From positions 102,802 through 166,801 of the forward strand of contig NZ_LMHC01000001.1 of the NCBI RefSeq assembly GCF_001427665.1: a stretch of DNA of 64,000 bases, read 5' to 3'. Positions within the stretch are counted from its first letter, which is position 1. Every line of letters starts with the position of its first letter. This DNA is from Caulobacter sp. Root655 (lineage in GTDB: Bacteria; Pseudomonadota; Alphaproteobacteria; Caulobacterales; Caulobacteraceae). Under the pieces are notes generated by a model. It saw only the letters and a program-made list of their open reading frames with translations. It did not search any database and was not told the DNA's origin. A program made the position numbers and the translations under genes. Below, piece by piece: positions 54,102-63,077 of the stretch.

Positions 54102-54118
54102 TTGAGAGGCGTTCTCAG
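54102..54118. promoter_or_regulatory. palindromic motif before gltD, shared with the sdh operon
   Basis: TTGAGAGGCGTTCTCAG differs at two central positions from TTGAGAAACGTTCTCAG at 4358-4374. It is about 127 bases upstream of the gltD start. Confidence 0.5.
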
Positions 54119-54133
54119 TAACAAGGATTGAAG

Positions 54134-54162
54134 GGTCAAGTTATTTGTCCACTAAGTTGACC
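54134..54162. promoter_or_regulatory. GGTCAA/TTGACC inverted repeat before gltD
   Basis: GGTCAA (54134-54139) and TTGACC (54157-54162) are inverted with 17 bases between them; extension to nine bases leaves one mismatch. It lies between the shared palindrome and the gltD leader. The TTGACC could also be a -35 element. Confidence 0.35.
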
Positions 54163-54216
54163 TATGCATTCTTCTTGCCCCAAAGAGTCCGTATGAGGCC
54201 CTCGCACGCAAATTTT

Positions 54217-54232
54217 TCCCCGGAAGCGGGGA
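54217..54232 (+). promoter_or_regulatory. hairpin directly before the gltD SD
   Basis: TCCCCG-GAAG-CGGGGA is a 6-base stem with a GAAG tetraloop after a T5 run. It ends one base before GAGGG of the gltD SD, so it could shield or stabilise the leader. Confidence 0.5.
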
Positions 54233-54245
54233 CGAGGGAAGTCGC

Positions 54246-55694
54246 ATGGCCGAGCGCATGCTGAAATTCACGACCGTGGCCCGCAAGACGCCCGAAAAGC
54301 GGGCGGCCGAGGCGCGCAACGGCGACTTCCACGAGATCTACGCCGACTTCATCGACGCCAAGGCCACCGAGCAGGCCTCGCGTTGCTCGCAATGCGGCGT
54401 GCCGTTCTGCCAGACCCACTGCCCGCTGCACAACAACATCCCCGACTGGCTGCGGATGACCGCCGAAGGCCGGCTGGAGGAAGCCTATCAGTTGTCGCAG
54501 GCCACCAATTCCATGCCCGAGGTCTGCGGTAGAATCTGCCCGCAGGACCGCCTCTGCGAAGGCAACTGCGTCATAGAGCAATCGGGTCACGGAACGGTGA
54601 CGATCGGCTCGGTCGAACGCTATCTGACCGACAAGGCCTGGGAGATGGGCTGGGTGAAGCCGCTGGCCGCCGGTCCGGCCCGCGGCCAGTCGGTGGGAAT
54701 CATCGGCGCCGGTCCCGCCGGCCTGTCGGCGGCCGAGATGCTGCGCGAGGACGGCTACGACGTCACCGTCTACGACCGCCACGATCGGGCCGGCGGCTTG
54801 CTGATCTACGGCATTCCCGGCTTCAAGCTGGAAAAGGACGTGGTCGAGCGTCGCACCCAGCGCCTGGCCGACGGCGGCGTGGACTTCAAGCTGGGCTTCG
54901 AGGTCGGCCGCGACGCGTCCTTGCAGGACCTGCGCGACCAGCACGACGCCGTGCTGATCGCCACCGGCGTCTACGCGGCCCGTGAAATGACCGTCCCGGG
55001 CGCCGGCAGCGAAGGCGTGACGCCGGCGCTGGACTACCTGATCGCCTCCAACCGCGTGGGCCTGGGCGACAGCGTCCCCGAATACGACAGCGGCGTGCTG
55101 AACGCGGCCGGCAAGGACGTGGTGGTGGTCGGCGGCGGCGACACCGCCATGGACTGCGTGCGCACCGCCGTCCGCCAGGGCGCGACCTCGGTCACCTGCC
55201 TCTATCGCCGCGACAAGGCCAACATGCCCGGCTCGCTGCGCGAAGTGGCCAACGCCGAGGAAGAGGGCGTGATCTTCGAATGGCTGGCCGCGCCGCGCGC
55301 GGTGATGGGCGAGGCCACCGGCGTCACCGGCGTGCGCTCCATCCGCATGCGCCTGGGCGCTCCGGACGCCTCCGGCCGCCAGACTCCGGAAGAGATCGAG
55401 GGCGGCGACTTCGACCGTCCGGCCCAGCTGGTGGTCAAGGCCCTGGGCTTCGAGCCCGAGAACCTGCCCGAGCTGTTCGGCGCGCCGGACCTGAAGACCA
55501 CGCGCTGGGGCACGGTCAAGGCCGACGTTCGCCACCAGATGACCAATCTGGACGGCGTGTTCGCGGCCGGCGACATCGTGCGCGGCGCCTCCCTGGTGGT
55601 CTGGGCGATCAAGGACGGCCGCGACGCCGCCGACGCCATCGGCCGCTACCTGCAGACCAAGACCGGCGCCGCGGCGCTGATCGCGGCGGAGTAA
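54246..55694 (+). CDS. gltD: glutamate synthase small subunit
   Basis: 482 residues. N-terminal cysteine sets RCSQCGVPFCQTHCPLHNNIPDW and CGRICPQDRLCEGNC ligate two [4Fe-4S] clusters; FAD site is GIIGAGPAGLSAAEML; the NADPH site is VVVVGGGDTAMDCV. It takes electrons from NADPH to the large subunit. GAGGGA precedes the ATG. gltD before gltB is the order here, with 4 bases between them. Confidence 0.97.
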   Translation: MAERMLKFTTVARKTPEKRAAEARNGDFHEIYADFIDAKATEQASRCSQCGVPFCQTHCPLHNNIPDWLRMTAEGRLEEAYQLSQATNSMPEVCGRICPQDRLCEGNCVIEQSGHGTVTIGSVERYLTDKAWEMGWVKPLAAGPARGQSVGIIGAGPAGLSAAEMLREDGYDVTVYDRHDRAGGLLIYGIPGFKLEKDVVERRTQRLADGGVDFKLGFEVGRDASLQDLRDQHDAVLIATGVYAAREMTVPGAGSEGVTPALDYLIASNRVGLGDSVPEYDSGVLNAAGKDVVVVGGGDTAMDCVRTAVRQGATSVTCLYRRDKANMPGSLREVANAEEEGVIFEWLAAPRAVMGEATGVTGVRSIRMRLGAPDASGRQTPEEIEGGDFDRPAQLVVKALGFEPENLPELFGAPDLKTTRWGTVKADVRHQMTNLDGVFAAGDIVRGASLVVWAIKDGRDAADAIGRYLQTKTGAAALIAAE

Positions 55695-55698
55695 GATC

Positions 55699-58600
55699 AT
55701 GTCCGAACTCGACCTCTATCTGAAGAACCGCCAGGCCCTGATCGACGGCCACGCCTATGACCCGACGACCGAGCGCGACGCGTGCGGCGTCGGCCTGGTC
55801 TGCGCCATCGACGGCCAGCCGCGCCGCGAGGTTGTCGAGCTGGCGATCAAGGCCCTGAAGGCCCTTTGGCACCGGGGCGCGGTCGACGCCGACGGCAAGA
55901 CCGGCGACGGGGCCGGCGTGCTGGTCTCGGTGCCGCAGGACTTCTTCGTCGACCAGGTGCGCCGCACCGGCCACGCCCTGCGCCAGGGCCCGATCGCCGT
56001 CGGCCAGGTGTTCCTGCCGCGCACCGACCTGGGCGCCCAGGAGGCCTGCCGGACGATCGTCGAGGCCGAGGCCCTGCGCTTCGGTTTCTATATCTATGGC
56101 TGGCGGCAGGTGCCGGTCGACACCTCGGTGATCGGCGAGAAGGCCAACGCCACCCGTCCCGAGATCGAGCAGATCATGCTGGCCGCCCCGGCCGGCCTGG
56201 AGGGCGAGGCGCTGGAGCGCGCTCTGTTCCTGTGCCGCAAGCGTATCGAAAAGCGCGTCCACGCCCAGAACCTGTCGGGCTTCTACCTGTGCTCGTTCTC
56301 GGCCAAGTCCTTGATCTACAAGGGCATGTTCCTGGCCGAGCATATCGACGAGTTCTATCCGGACCTCAAGGACGAGCGGTTCTCGGCGGCGGTGGCGATC
56401 TTCCACCAGCGCTATTCGACCAACACCTTCCCCGAATGGCGCCTGGCCCAGCCGTTCCGGATGCTGGCCCACAATGGTGAGATCAACACCATCAAGGGCA
56501 ACATCAACTGGATGAAGTCCCACGAGATCAAGATGGCGGCCGACGCCTTCGGTGAGTTCGGGGACGACGTGAAGCCGGTGATCCAGCCGGGCGGCTCGGA
56601 CAGCGCCAACCTGGACAACACCTTCGAGGTGCTGGTCCGGGCCGGCCGCGACGCGCCGATGGCCAAGGCCCTGCTCGTGCCGGAAGCCGCCAACGCGCAC
56701 ATGAGCGCCTCGCACAAGGCGCTCTATTCCTACTGCAACGCGGTGATGGAGCCGTGGGACGGCCCGGCCGCCCTGTGCGCCACCGACGGCCGCTGGGTGG
56801 TGGCCGGCAAGGACCGCTCGGGCCTGCGGCCGCTGCGCGTGGCCTATACCGACGACGGTCTGGTGATCATGGGCTCGGAAGCGGGCATGTGCGGCGTCGA
56901 GGAAAGCCGCATCACCCGCAAGCTGGCCATCTCGCCCGGCCGGATGATCGCCATCGACCTGGCGGAAGGCAAGCTCTACGGCGAGGACGCCATCATCGAC
57001 GAACTGGCCGGCCGCCACCCCTATACCGAGTGGCTGGGCAACATGGTCGATCTCGAAAAGGAGATCGGCCCCGGCCCCGAGCCGCGCCGGTACGGCCGCG
57101 AGGAACTGACCCGCCGGCAGGCCGCCGCCGGCTTCAGCCTCGAAGACCTGGAAATGGTCCTCGCGCCGATGGTCGAGGAGGGAAAGGAAGCCGTCGGCTC
57201 GATGGGCGACGACGCGCCCCTGGCCGTGCTGTCGGAAAAGTATCGGCCGCTCAGCCACTTCTTCCGCCAGAACTTCAGCCAGGTGACCAACCCGCCGATC
57301 GACCCCCTGCGGGAAACCGGCGTCATGAGCCTGAAGACCCGGTTCAAGAACCTCGGCAACATCCTGGCCCAGGACGCGGCCCAGGCCGATGTCTACGTGC
57401 TGGAAAGCCCGGTCCTGACCACCGGCATGTACGAGCGCATCCACGGCCTGCTGGGCGAAAAGAGCGTGGTGGTCATCGACTGCACCATGCCGCTGCCGGC
57501 CCCCGAGGCGCGCCCCGGCGACGCCCTGCGCGCCAACCTCGACCGCATCCGGGCCGAGGCCGAGGACGCCGTGCTGCGCGGCTGCGGAGCCATCGTCCTG
57601 ACCGACGAGGGCTCGCAAGCCGACCGCGTCGCCCTGCCGATGATCCTGGCCACCGGCGGTGTCCACGCCCACCTGGTCGGCAAGGGCCTGCGCTCCTACG
57701 TCTCGATCATCGTCCGCTCGGCCGAATGCCTCGACACCCATTATTTCGCGGTGCTGGTCGGCGTCGGTGCGACGGCGGTCAACGCCTATCTGGCCCAGGA
57801 AAGCTTCCAGGACCGCCTGGAGCGCGGCCTGGTCGGCGACAAGTCGCTGCGCGACGTGTGCATCAACTTCAAGACCGCCATCGAGGGCGGCCTCCTGAAG
57901 ATCATCTCCAAGATGGGCATCAGCGTCATCTCCTCGTACCGTGGCGGCTACAATTTCGAAGCCGTCGGCCTGTCGCGCGCCCTGGCCGCCGAGTTCTTCC
58001 CCGGCATGCCGTCGCGGATCTCGGGCATCGGCCTGGCCGGGCTGGAGAGCAAGGCGGTCGAGCTGCACCGCAAGGCCTGGGGCCCGGCGGCCGTCACCCT
58101 GCCGGTCGGCGGCCTCTACAAGCTGCGCCGCTCGGGCGAGAGCCACGCCTTCGAGGCGCGGCTGATCCACACCCTGCAGAGCGCCTGCGACACCGGCGAC
58201 TACGAGCTCTATCGCCGCTGGTCCAACGGCCTGCGGACGCAGAAGCCGATCCAGCTGCGCGACCTGCTGGACTGGCGCTCGGACCGCAACCCGATCTCGA
58301 CCGACGACGTCGAGAGCGTCAACGAGATCCGCAAGCGCTTCGTCACCCCGGGCATGAGCCTGGGCGCCCTGGGCCCCGAGGCGCACGGCGTGCTGAACAT
58401 CGCCATGAACCGGATCGGCGCCAAGTCGGTGTCGGGCGAGGGCGGCGAGGACTCCGCCCGCTACAAGCCGCTGCCGAACGGCGACAACCCCAACAGCGCC
58501 ATCAAGCAGGTGGCCTCGGGCCGGTTCGGCGTCACGGCCGAATATCTCAACCAGTGCCGCGAGATCGAGATCAAGGTCGCCCAGGGCGCCAAGCCCGGCG

Positions 58601-60225
58601 AGGGCGGGCAACTTCCTGGCTTCAAGGTCACGGAGATGATCGCCCGTCTGCGCCACGCGACGCCCGGCGTCATGCTGATCAGCCCGCCGCCGCACCACGA
58701 CATCTATTCGATCGAGGACCTGGCCCAGCTCATCTACGACCTCAAGCAGATCAACCCGATCGCCCGGGTGACGGTCAAGCTGGTCGCCGCCACCGGCATC
58801 GGCGCGATCGCGGCCGGCGTGGCCAAGGCCAAGGCCGACGTCATCCTGGTGGCCGGCAATGTCGGCGGCACCGGCGCCTCGTCCCAGACCTCGGTGAAAT
58901 ATGCCGGCGGCCCGTGGGAAATGGGCCTGTCGGAAGCCAACCAGGTGCTGACCCTCAACAACCTGCGCCACTCGGTGGTGCTGCGCACCGACGGCGGCAT
59001 CCGCACTGGCCGCGACGTGGTCATCGCCGCCATGCTGGGGGCCGAGGAGTTCGGCATCGGCACCGCGTCGCTGGTCGCCATGGGCTGCATCATGGTCCGC
59101 CAGTGCCACTCCAACACCTGTCCGGTGGGGGTCTGCACCCAGGACGAGGCCCTGCGCGCCAAGTTCACCGGCACGCCGGAAAAGGTCATCAACCTGTTCA
59201 GCTTCGTGGCTGAAGAGGTCCGCGAGATCCTGGCCGGCCTGGGCTTCAAGAGCCTGCTGGAGATCGTCGGCCGCACCGACCTGCTGGCCCAGGTCAGCCG
59301 GGGCGGCGAGCACCTCGACGACCTCGACCTCAACCCGCTGCTGGTCCGCGCCGATCCGGGCCACAACAAGCCCTATTGCACGGTCGAGGGCGGCCGCAAC
59401 GCGGTGCCCGACACCCTGGACGCCCAGATCGTCCGCGACGCCGCGCCCCTGCTGGAACGCGGCGAGAAGATGCAGCTGACCTATACGGTCCGCAGCACCG
59501 CTCGCTCGATCGGCTCGCGCACCTCCAGCCACATCGTCCGCAAGTTCGGCATGAAGGGCCTGCCCGCCGGCCACCTGACGGTCCAGCTCAAGGGCTCGGC
59601 CGGCCAGAGCCTGGGGGCCTTCGCGGTCCAGGGCCTGCGCATCGAGCTGACCGGCGAGGCCAACGACTATGTCGGCAAGGGCCTGTCGGGCGCGACGATC
59701 GTCATCAAGCCGGCCCGCGGCCTGGCGGCGCCCGAGACCAACACCCTGATCGGCAACACCGTGCTGTTCGGGGCGACGGCCGGACGGCTGTTCGCGGCCG
59801 GCCAGGCCGGCGAGCGCTTCGCGGTCCGCAACTCCGGGGCCACCACGGTGGTCGAGGGCTGCGGGACCAACGGCTGCGAGTACATGACCGGCGGCCAGGT
59901 GGTGATCCTGGGCTCGACGGGCGCCAACTTCGGGGCCGGCATGACCGGCGGCATGGCCTTCGTGTTCGACCAGCACGGCCGGTTCGAGGCCAACATCAAC
60001 CCCGACAGCATCGTCGTCCAGCGCCTGGCCTCGCCCTATTGGGAAGGCGTGCTGCGGTCGCTGGTGGCCGAACATGCCCGCGAGACCGACTCGGTGTTCG
60101 CCGAGAGCCTGCTGCGCGACTGGGACCGGGTGCGGGACCTGTTCTGGCAGGTCTGTCCCAAGGAGATGGTCTCGCGCCTGCCGCAGCCGCTGACGGCGGA
60201 ACAGGCGGTCCACGAGCGGGCTTAG
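55699..60225 (+). CDS. gltB: glutamate synthase large subunit
   Basis: 1508 residues. The Ntn nucleophile is C29 after a 28-residue propeptide (RDACGVGLV). Class II amidotransferase, central, FMN-binding and C-terminal GXGXG domains follow; the [3Fe-4S] motif CIMVRQCHSNTCPVGVC is near residue 1130. It makes two glutamates from glutamine and 2-oxoglutarate. Together with gltD it is the nitrogen-assimilation route. Confidence 0.98.
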   Translation: MSELDLYLKNRQALIDGHAYDPTTERDACGVGLVCAIDGQPRREVVELAIKALKALWHRGAVDADGKTGDGAGVLVSVPQDFFVDQVRRTGHALRQGPIAVGQVFLPRTDLGAQEACRTIVEAEALRFGFYIYGWRQVPVDTSVIGEKANATRPEIEQIMLAAPAGLEGEALERALFLCRKRIEKRVHAQNLSGFYLCSFSAKSLIYKGMFLAEHIDEFYPDLKDERFSAAVAIFHQRYSTNTFPEWRLAQPFRMLAHNGEINTIKGNINWMKSHEIKMAADAFGEFGDDVKPVIQPGGSDSANLDNTFEVLVRAGRDAPMAKALLVPEAANAHMSASHKALYSYCNAVMEPWDGPAALCATDGRWVVAGKDRSGLRPLRVAYTDDGLVIMGSEAGMCGVEESRITRKLAISPGRMIAIDLAEGKLYGEDAIIDELAGRHPYTEWLGNMVDLEKEIGPGPEPRRYGREELTRRQAAAGFSLEDLEMVLAPMVEEGKEAVGSMGDDAPLAVLSEKYRPLSHFFRQNFSQVTNPPIDPLRETGVMSLKTRFKNLGNILAQDAAQADVYVLESPVLTTGMYERIHGLLGEKSVVVIDCTMPLPAPEARPGDALRANLDRIRAEAEDAVLRGCGAIVLTDEGSQADRVALPMILATGGVHAHLVGKGLRSYVSIIVRSAECLDTHYFAVLVGVGATAVNAYLAQESFQDRLERGLVGDKSLRDVCINFKTAIEGGLLKIISKMGISVISSYRGGYNFEAVGLSRALAAEFFPGMPSRISGIGLAGLESKAVELHRKAWGPAAVTLPVGGLYKLRRSGESHAFEARLIHTLQSACDTGDYELYRRWSNGLRTQKPIQLRDLLDWRSDRNPISTDDVESVNEIRKRFVTPGMSLGALGPEAHGVLNIAMNRIGAKSVSGEGGEDSARYKPLPNGDNPNSAIKQVASGRFGVTAEYLNQCREIEIKVAQGAKPGEGGQLPGFKVTEMIARLRHATPGVMLISPPPHHDIYSIEDLAQLIYDLKQINPIARVTVKLVAATGIGAIAAGVAKAKADVILVAGNVGGTGASSQTSVKYAGGPWEMGLSEANQVLTLNNLRHSVVLRTDGGIRTGRDVVIAAMLGAEEFGIGTASLVAMGCIMVRQCHSNTCPVGVCTQDEALRAKFTGTPEKVINLFSFVAEEVREILAGLGFKSLLEIVGRTDLLAQVSRGGEHLDDLDLNPLLVRADPGHNKPYCTVEGGRNAVPDTLDAQIVRDAAPLLERGEKMQLTYTVRSTARSIGSRTSSHIVRKFGMKGLPAGHLTVQLKGSAGQSLGAFAVQGLRIELTGEANDYVGKGLSGATIVIKPARGLAAPETNTLIGNTVLFGATAGRLFAAGQAGERFAVRNSGATTVVEGCGTNGCEYMTGGQVVILGSTGANFGAGMTGGMAFVFDQHGRFEANINPDSIVVQRLASPYWEGVLRSLVAEHARETDSVFAESLLRDWDRVRDLFWQVCPKEMVSRLPQPLTAEQAVHERA

Positions 60226-60245
60226 GCGGTTCTTCGCTCCTGCTT

Positions 60246-60283
60246 GGCGCAAGCGTCGGGCGGGAGCACCCGACGCTTGCGCC
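60246..60283 (+). terminator. strong hairpin after gltB
   Basis: GGCGCAAGCGTCGGG and CCCGACGCTTGCGCC form a perfect 15-base stem with an 8-base loop, 21 bases after the gltB stop. There is no T-tract. Confidence 0.65.
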
Positions 60284-60338
60284 GATAGCGTCGCTGTCGC
60301 CGCGGGCCTATGCTAGCGCTTCACCCGGGGTTGGCGTC

Positions 60339-60662
60339 ATGAGCATCCTCAAGTCCCTTGCGATCACGCTGTTCATTATAGCGCTGCTGAACTTCGTGGC
60401 CCTCCTGATCGGCGAACACCTGCTGGGCGGCGATGCGCTGAACGGTCATGTCGCCAATGGTCACTATTTCGTCGGTAGCCACGGGGGTTACGCTGAGGTC
60501 AGCGCCCAGGCGTTCGCCTACAGCGCCTGGCACGAGCGCAGCGTGATGATCACTCATCCCCTGGCGATCCTGGCGATGTTCCTGGCGTTCGGGGCTGGTG
60601 GCGCGGGCCGAGGCGAAGCACTGGGCACGTCGCTCGTGGAGGACGCCCGGAACCGGCGCTAA
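60339..60662 (+). CDS. small membrane protein of unknown function
   Basis: 107 residues from ATG at 60339. An N-terminal helix (LAITLFIIALLNFVALLIG) and a second hydrophobic stretch near residue 75 (HPLAILAMFLAFGAGG) bracket a soluble loop with several histidines and tyrosines. Its stop overlaps the convergent stop of the citrate-synthase gene. No family recognised; SD is weak. Confidence 0.55.
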   Translation: MSILKSLAITLFIIALLNFVALLIGEHLLGGDALNGHVANGHYFVGSHGGYAEVSAQAFAYSAWHERSVMITHPLAILAMFLAFGAGGAGRGEALGTSLVEDARNRR

Positions 60663-61813
60663 GCCACGACTCCGGCTTTCGGCCCGATGTAGCGCGCCCT
60701 CGGCCGGATCAGCTGCCCGGTCTGCAGCTGCTCGATCGCGTGGGCCTGCCAACCCGCCATCCGACCCACGGCGAACAGGCTGAACGGCGCGTCGGCGGGG
60801 AGGGTGAGGGCGTGGGCCATGGCCACCAGGGCGAAGTCGATATTGGGCAGCAGGCCGGTGGCCGCCTCGGTCTCCACGCGTAGCTGCGCCAGGACCGGCG
60901 GAGCGGTGAAGGCGCCCAGCAGGGCCGCCGCGCGCGGATCGCCGTCTGGATAGAGCGGGTGGCCGAAGCCCGGCATGGCCGCTCCCTGGGCCAGGCGCTC
61001 GGCCACCGCCCGGGTCGGGCCGCGCCGCTCGGCCTCGTCGACGAACATCTCGACCCGGGCGGCCATGCCGCCGTGCAAGGGCCCCGACAGCGCCGCCAGC
61101 CCGGCCAGGGACGCCGCCGCAAGCGAGGCGCCGGTCGAGGCGGCGACCCGCACCGCGAAGGTCGAGGCGTTGAGCTCGTGGTCGGCCAGCAGCACCAGGG
61201 CCCGGCGAACCAGGTCGGCGCCCTGGGCGTCCAGCTTCCAGGCCCCGCCCAGGCGGTGGTGGATCGGGCCGTCGCCGATCGACCCGGCGACCGCGTCGGC
61301 GGCGGCTTCCAGCAGACCAGCGGCCTCCATCGCCAAGGCCAGGGGCGCGCGACCGCGGGCCGGCGGGTCGATCCCGGCCCGCACCGCCAGGGTCGAGAAC
61401 AGCCGGGCGCGCGGCGTGTCGCCTTTCTTGGGCTTCTTCGGCTCGGGTCCCTTGAGCGGCGCGCCATGGCCCCCGCGCAGCAGCCGGGCCACCTGCTCCA
61501 GACTGTGCATGCGGGCCAGCTCGACCGCGTCCTGGCCGCGATAGAACAGGCGGCCTTCGACCACCGTGGTGATCGCCGAGGGCAGGACCGGTTCGCCCCA
61601 GGCGATGGCCTCGGCCGCCACGTCGGCGGCGCGCCGGCCCCGGGCCTTGCGGGCGGCCAGGGCGGCGACGTCGGAGGCGCGGTAGAGGCTGCGGCGCGGA
61701 TCGTCCGGATGGGCGGCCGCAGCCACCCGACCCCGGCTGACATAGGCGTATAGCGTCTGGGCTCGCACCCCCAGGGCGGCAATCGCCTGTTCCGCGTCGA
61801 TCCAATCGGCCAT
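60659..61813 (-). CDS. citrate-synthase-fold protein with N-terminal HTH domain
   Basis: 384 residues. Residues about 5-50 look like a MerR/excisionase-type helix-turn-helix (DAEQAIAALGVRAQTLYAYVSRGRV); a hinge rich in A/R follows. The rest is citrate synthase: LNASTFAVRVAAST, SGPLHGGMAARV (His264-like), GFGHPLYPDGDPRA (His320-like) and NIDFALVAMAHAL (Asp375-like). All three catalytic positions are kept. Annotation pipelines call such proteins citrate synthase family; DNA binding has not been shown to my knowledge. Divergent from the next gene. Confidence 0.88.
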   Translation of the reverse strand: MADWIDAEQAIAALGVRAQTLYAYVSRGRVAAAAHPDDPRRSLYRASDVAALAARKARGRRAADVAAEAIAWGEPVLPSAITTVVEGRLFYRGQDAVELARMHSLEQVARLLRGGHGAPLKGPEPKKPKKGDTPRARLFSTLAVRAGIDPPARGRAPLALAMEAAGLLEAAADAVAGSIGDGPIHHRLGGAWKLDAQGADLVRRALVLLADHELNASTFAVRVAASTGASLAAASLAGLAALSGPLHGGMAARVEMFVDEAERRGPTRAVAERLAQGAAMPGFGHPLYPDGDPRAAALLGAFTAPPVLAQLRVETEAATGLLPNIDFALVAMAHALTLPADAPFSLFAVGRMAGWQAHAIEQLQTGQLIRPRARYIGPKAGVVA

Positions 61814-61817
61814 TTAT

Positions 61818-61849
61818 ATTGATTACATTGATCAAGATTGACGATCAAG
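61818..61849. promoter_or_regulatory. TTGAT-rich candidate operator between the two citrate-synthase genes
   Basis: ATTGAT at 61818, TTGATCAA (61828-61835, palindrome) and TTGA-CGA-TCAA (61838-61848, palindrome) lie in a 77-base divergent gap. The spacing suggests several subunits of one regulator binding. The HTH-citrate synthase is the obvious candidate binder. Confidence 0.45.
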
Positions 61850-61890
61850 CACCACGAGCGTGGACTTGGGGGCGAAAGGAGACCTTTCCC

Positions 61891-62988
61891 ATGTCCGAAG
61901 GTCTAGAAGGCGTGATCGCCGCCCACACCGTGCTCTCCGACGTCGACGGCCAGGCCGGCCGCCTGACCATCCGTGGCTACGCCGTCGAGGACCTGGCCCA
62001 CCGCGCCGGGTTCGAGGACGTCGCCCACCTGCTGCTCGACGGCTTCTTCGACAATATGCCGTCGGACCTCGCCTCTGCCCTGGGGGCCGCGCGGGTCCGG
62101 GCCTTCGCCGAGGTCGCCGCCCTGGACGAGGGCCTGGCCCGCCGCGACCCGGTCGAGGCCGTCCGCGCCCTGATCGCCCGGCTGCCGGATGGCGAGGACC
62201 TGAACACCGCCTTGCTGCTGATCGCGGCCCCGGCCGTGTTCACCCCGGCCGTGCTGCGGGTCGCGGCCGGCCAGCAGCCCCTCGCTCCGGACGCCGCCCT
62301 GTCGCACGCCGCCGACGCGCTGCGGATGACGCGCGGCGTTCCGGCCACGGACGGGGAGGCGAGGGCGCTGGACGCCTATCTGGTCACCGTCAGCGACCAT
62401 GGCCTGAACGCCTCGACCTTCGCCGCCCGGGTGGTGGCCTCGACCCGGGCCGGCCTGACCTCGGCGGTGCTGGCCGGGATTTCGGCCCTGAAGGGTCCGC
62501 TGCACGGCGGCGCGCCCGGCCCGGTGATCGACATGCTGGACGCCATCGGGAGGCCGGACAACGCCGAGACCTGGATCCTGGCGGCCCTGGACCGCGGCGA
62601 TCGGCTGATGGGCTTCGGTCACCGCATCTACCGGGTCCGCGATCCCCGCGCCGACGCCCTGAAGGCCGCGATCCGCCAGTTGGCCCAAAACGCGAGCTTG
62701 GCCTCCAGCGCCGTGCCTGGCCGCCTGGCCTTCGCCGAGGCCGTCGAGCAGGCGGCCCTGCGGATTCTGCGGGCGCGCAAGCCCGACCGGCCGCTGGACA
62801 CCAATGTCGAATTCTACACCGCCCTGCTGCTGGAAGCCCTGGGGCTGCTGCCCGCCAGCTTCACCTGCGTGTTCGCCATGGGCCGCACGGCGGGCTGGAT
62901 CGCCCATGCGCGGGAACAACTGGCGACCGGCAAGCTGATCCGTCCGCAGTCGGTCTATGTGGGGCCGAGAACCAAGGCGGCGGCTTAA
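61891..62988 (+). CDS. citrate synthase/2-methylcitrate synthase family enzyme
   Basis: 365 residues from ATG at 61891 with AAAGGAGA 8 bases before it. LTIRGYAVEDLA, LNASTFAARVVAST, KGPLHGGAPGPV, MGFGHRIYRVRDPRADAL and MGRTAGWIAHAREQ are family motifs. The catalytic Asp375 position reads NVEFY, with glutamate in place of aspartate; CitA-type enzymes may share this. Another citrate synthase (GltA) probably exists elsewhere. Confidence 0.9.
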   Translation: MSEGLEGVIAAHTVLSDVDGQAGRLTIRGYAVEDLAHRAGFEDVAHLLLDGFFDNMPSDLASALGAARVRAFAEVAALDEGLARRDPVEAVRALIARLPDGEDLNTALLLIAAPAVFTPAVLRVAAGQQPLAPDAALSHAADALRMTRGVPATDGEARALDAYLVTVSDHGLNASTFAARVVASTRAGLTSAVLAGISALKGPLHGGAPGPVIDMLDAIGRPDNAETWILAALDRGDRLMGFGHRIYRVRDPRADALKAAIRQLAQNASLASSAVPGRLAFAEAVEQAALRILRARKPDRPLDTNVEFYTALLLEALGLLPASFTCVFAMGRTAGWIAHAREQLATGKLIRPQSVYVGPRTKAAA

Positions 62989-63077
62989 GGCGCGCGGCGG
63001 CGATGGGAAAACAGGCGTCGCGCCGCCGCCTCGCGGGCGCCGCAACCTAAGGGGTTACAAGTCGGTCGGCTTTGGTT

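Larger units (their letters stand above)
53711..54245. other. 535-base divergent intergenic region between the phosphomannomutase gene and gltD
   Basis: No credible gene is seen. It holds, from left to right, a small TTAG-T-CTAA palindrome near the phosphomannomutase start, a weak CCCGCC/GGCGGG hairpin (53950-53969), and the three sites listed separately (54102, 54134, 54217). The base composition is less GC-rich than the flanking genes. A small RNA cannot be excluded. Confidence 0.5.

Noticed and set aside
55609..60252. Minus-strand frame of more than 1500 codons opposite gltB
   Set aside because: Shadow of gltB. The composition is low-complexity and lacks family motifs.
61818..61849. FixK/FNR box
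   Set aside because: TTGA and TCAA half-sites are present but not with the required 6-base spacing.
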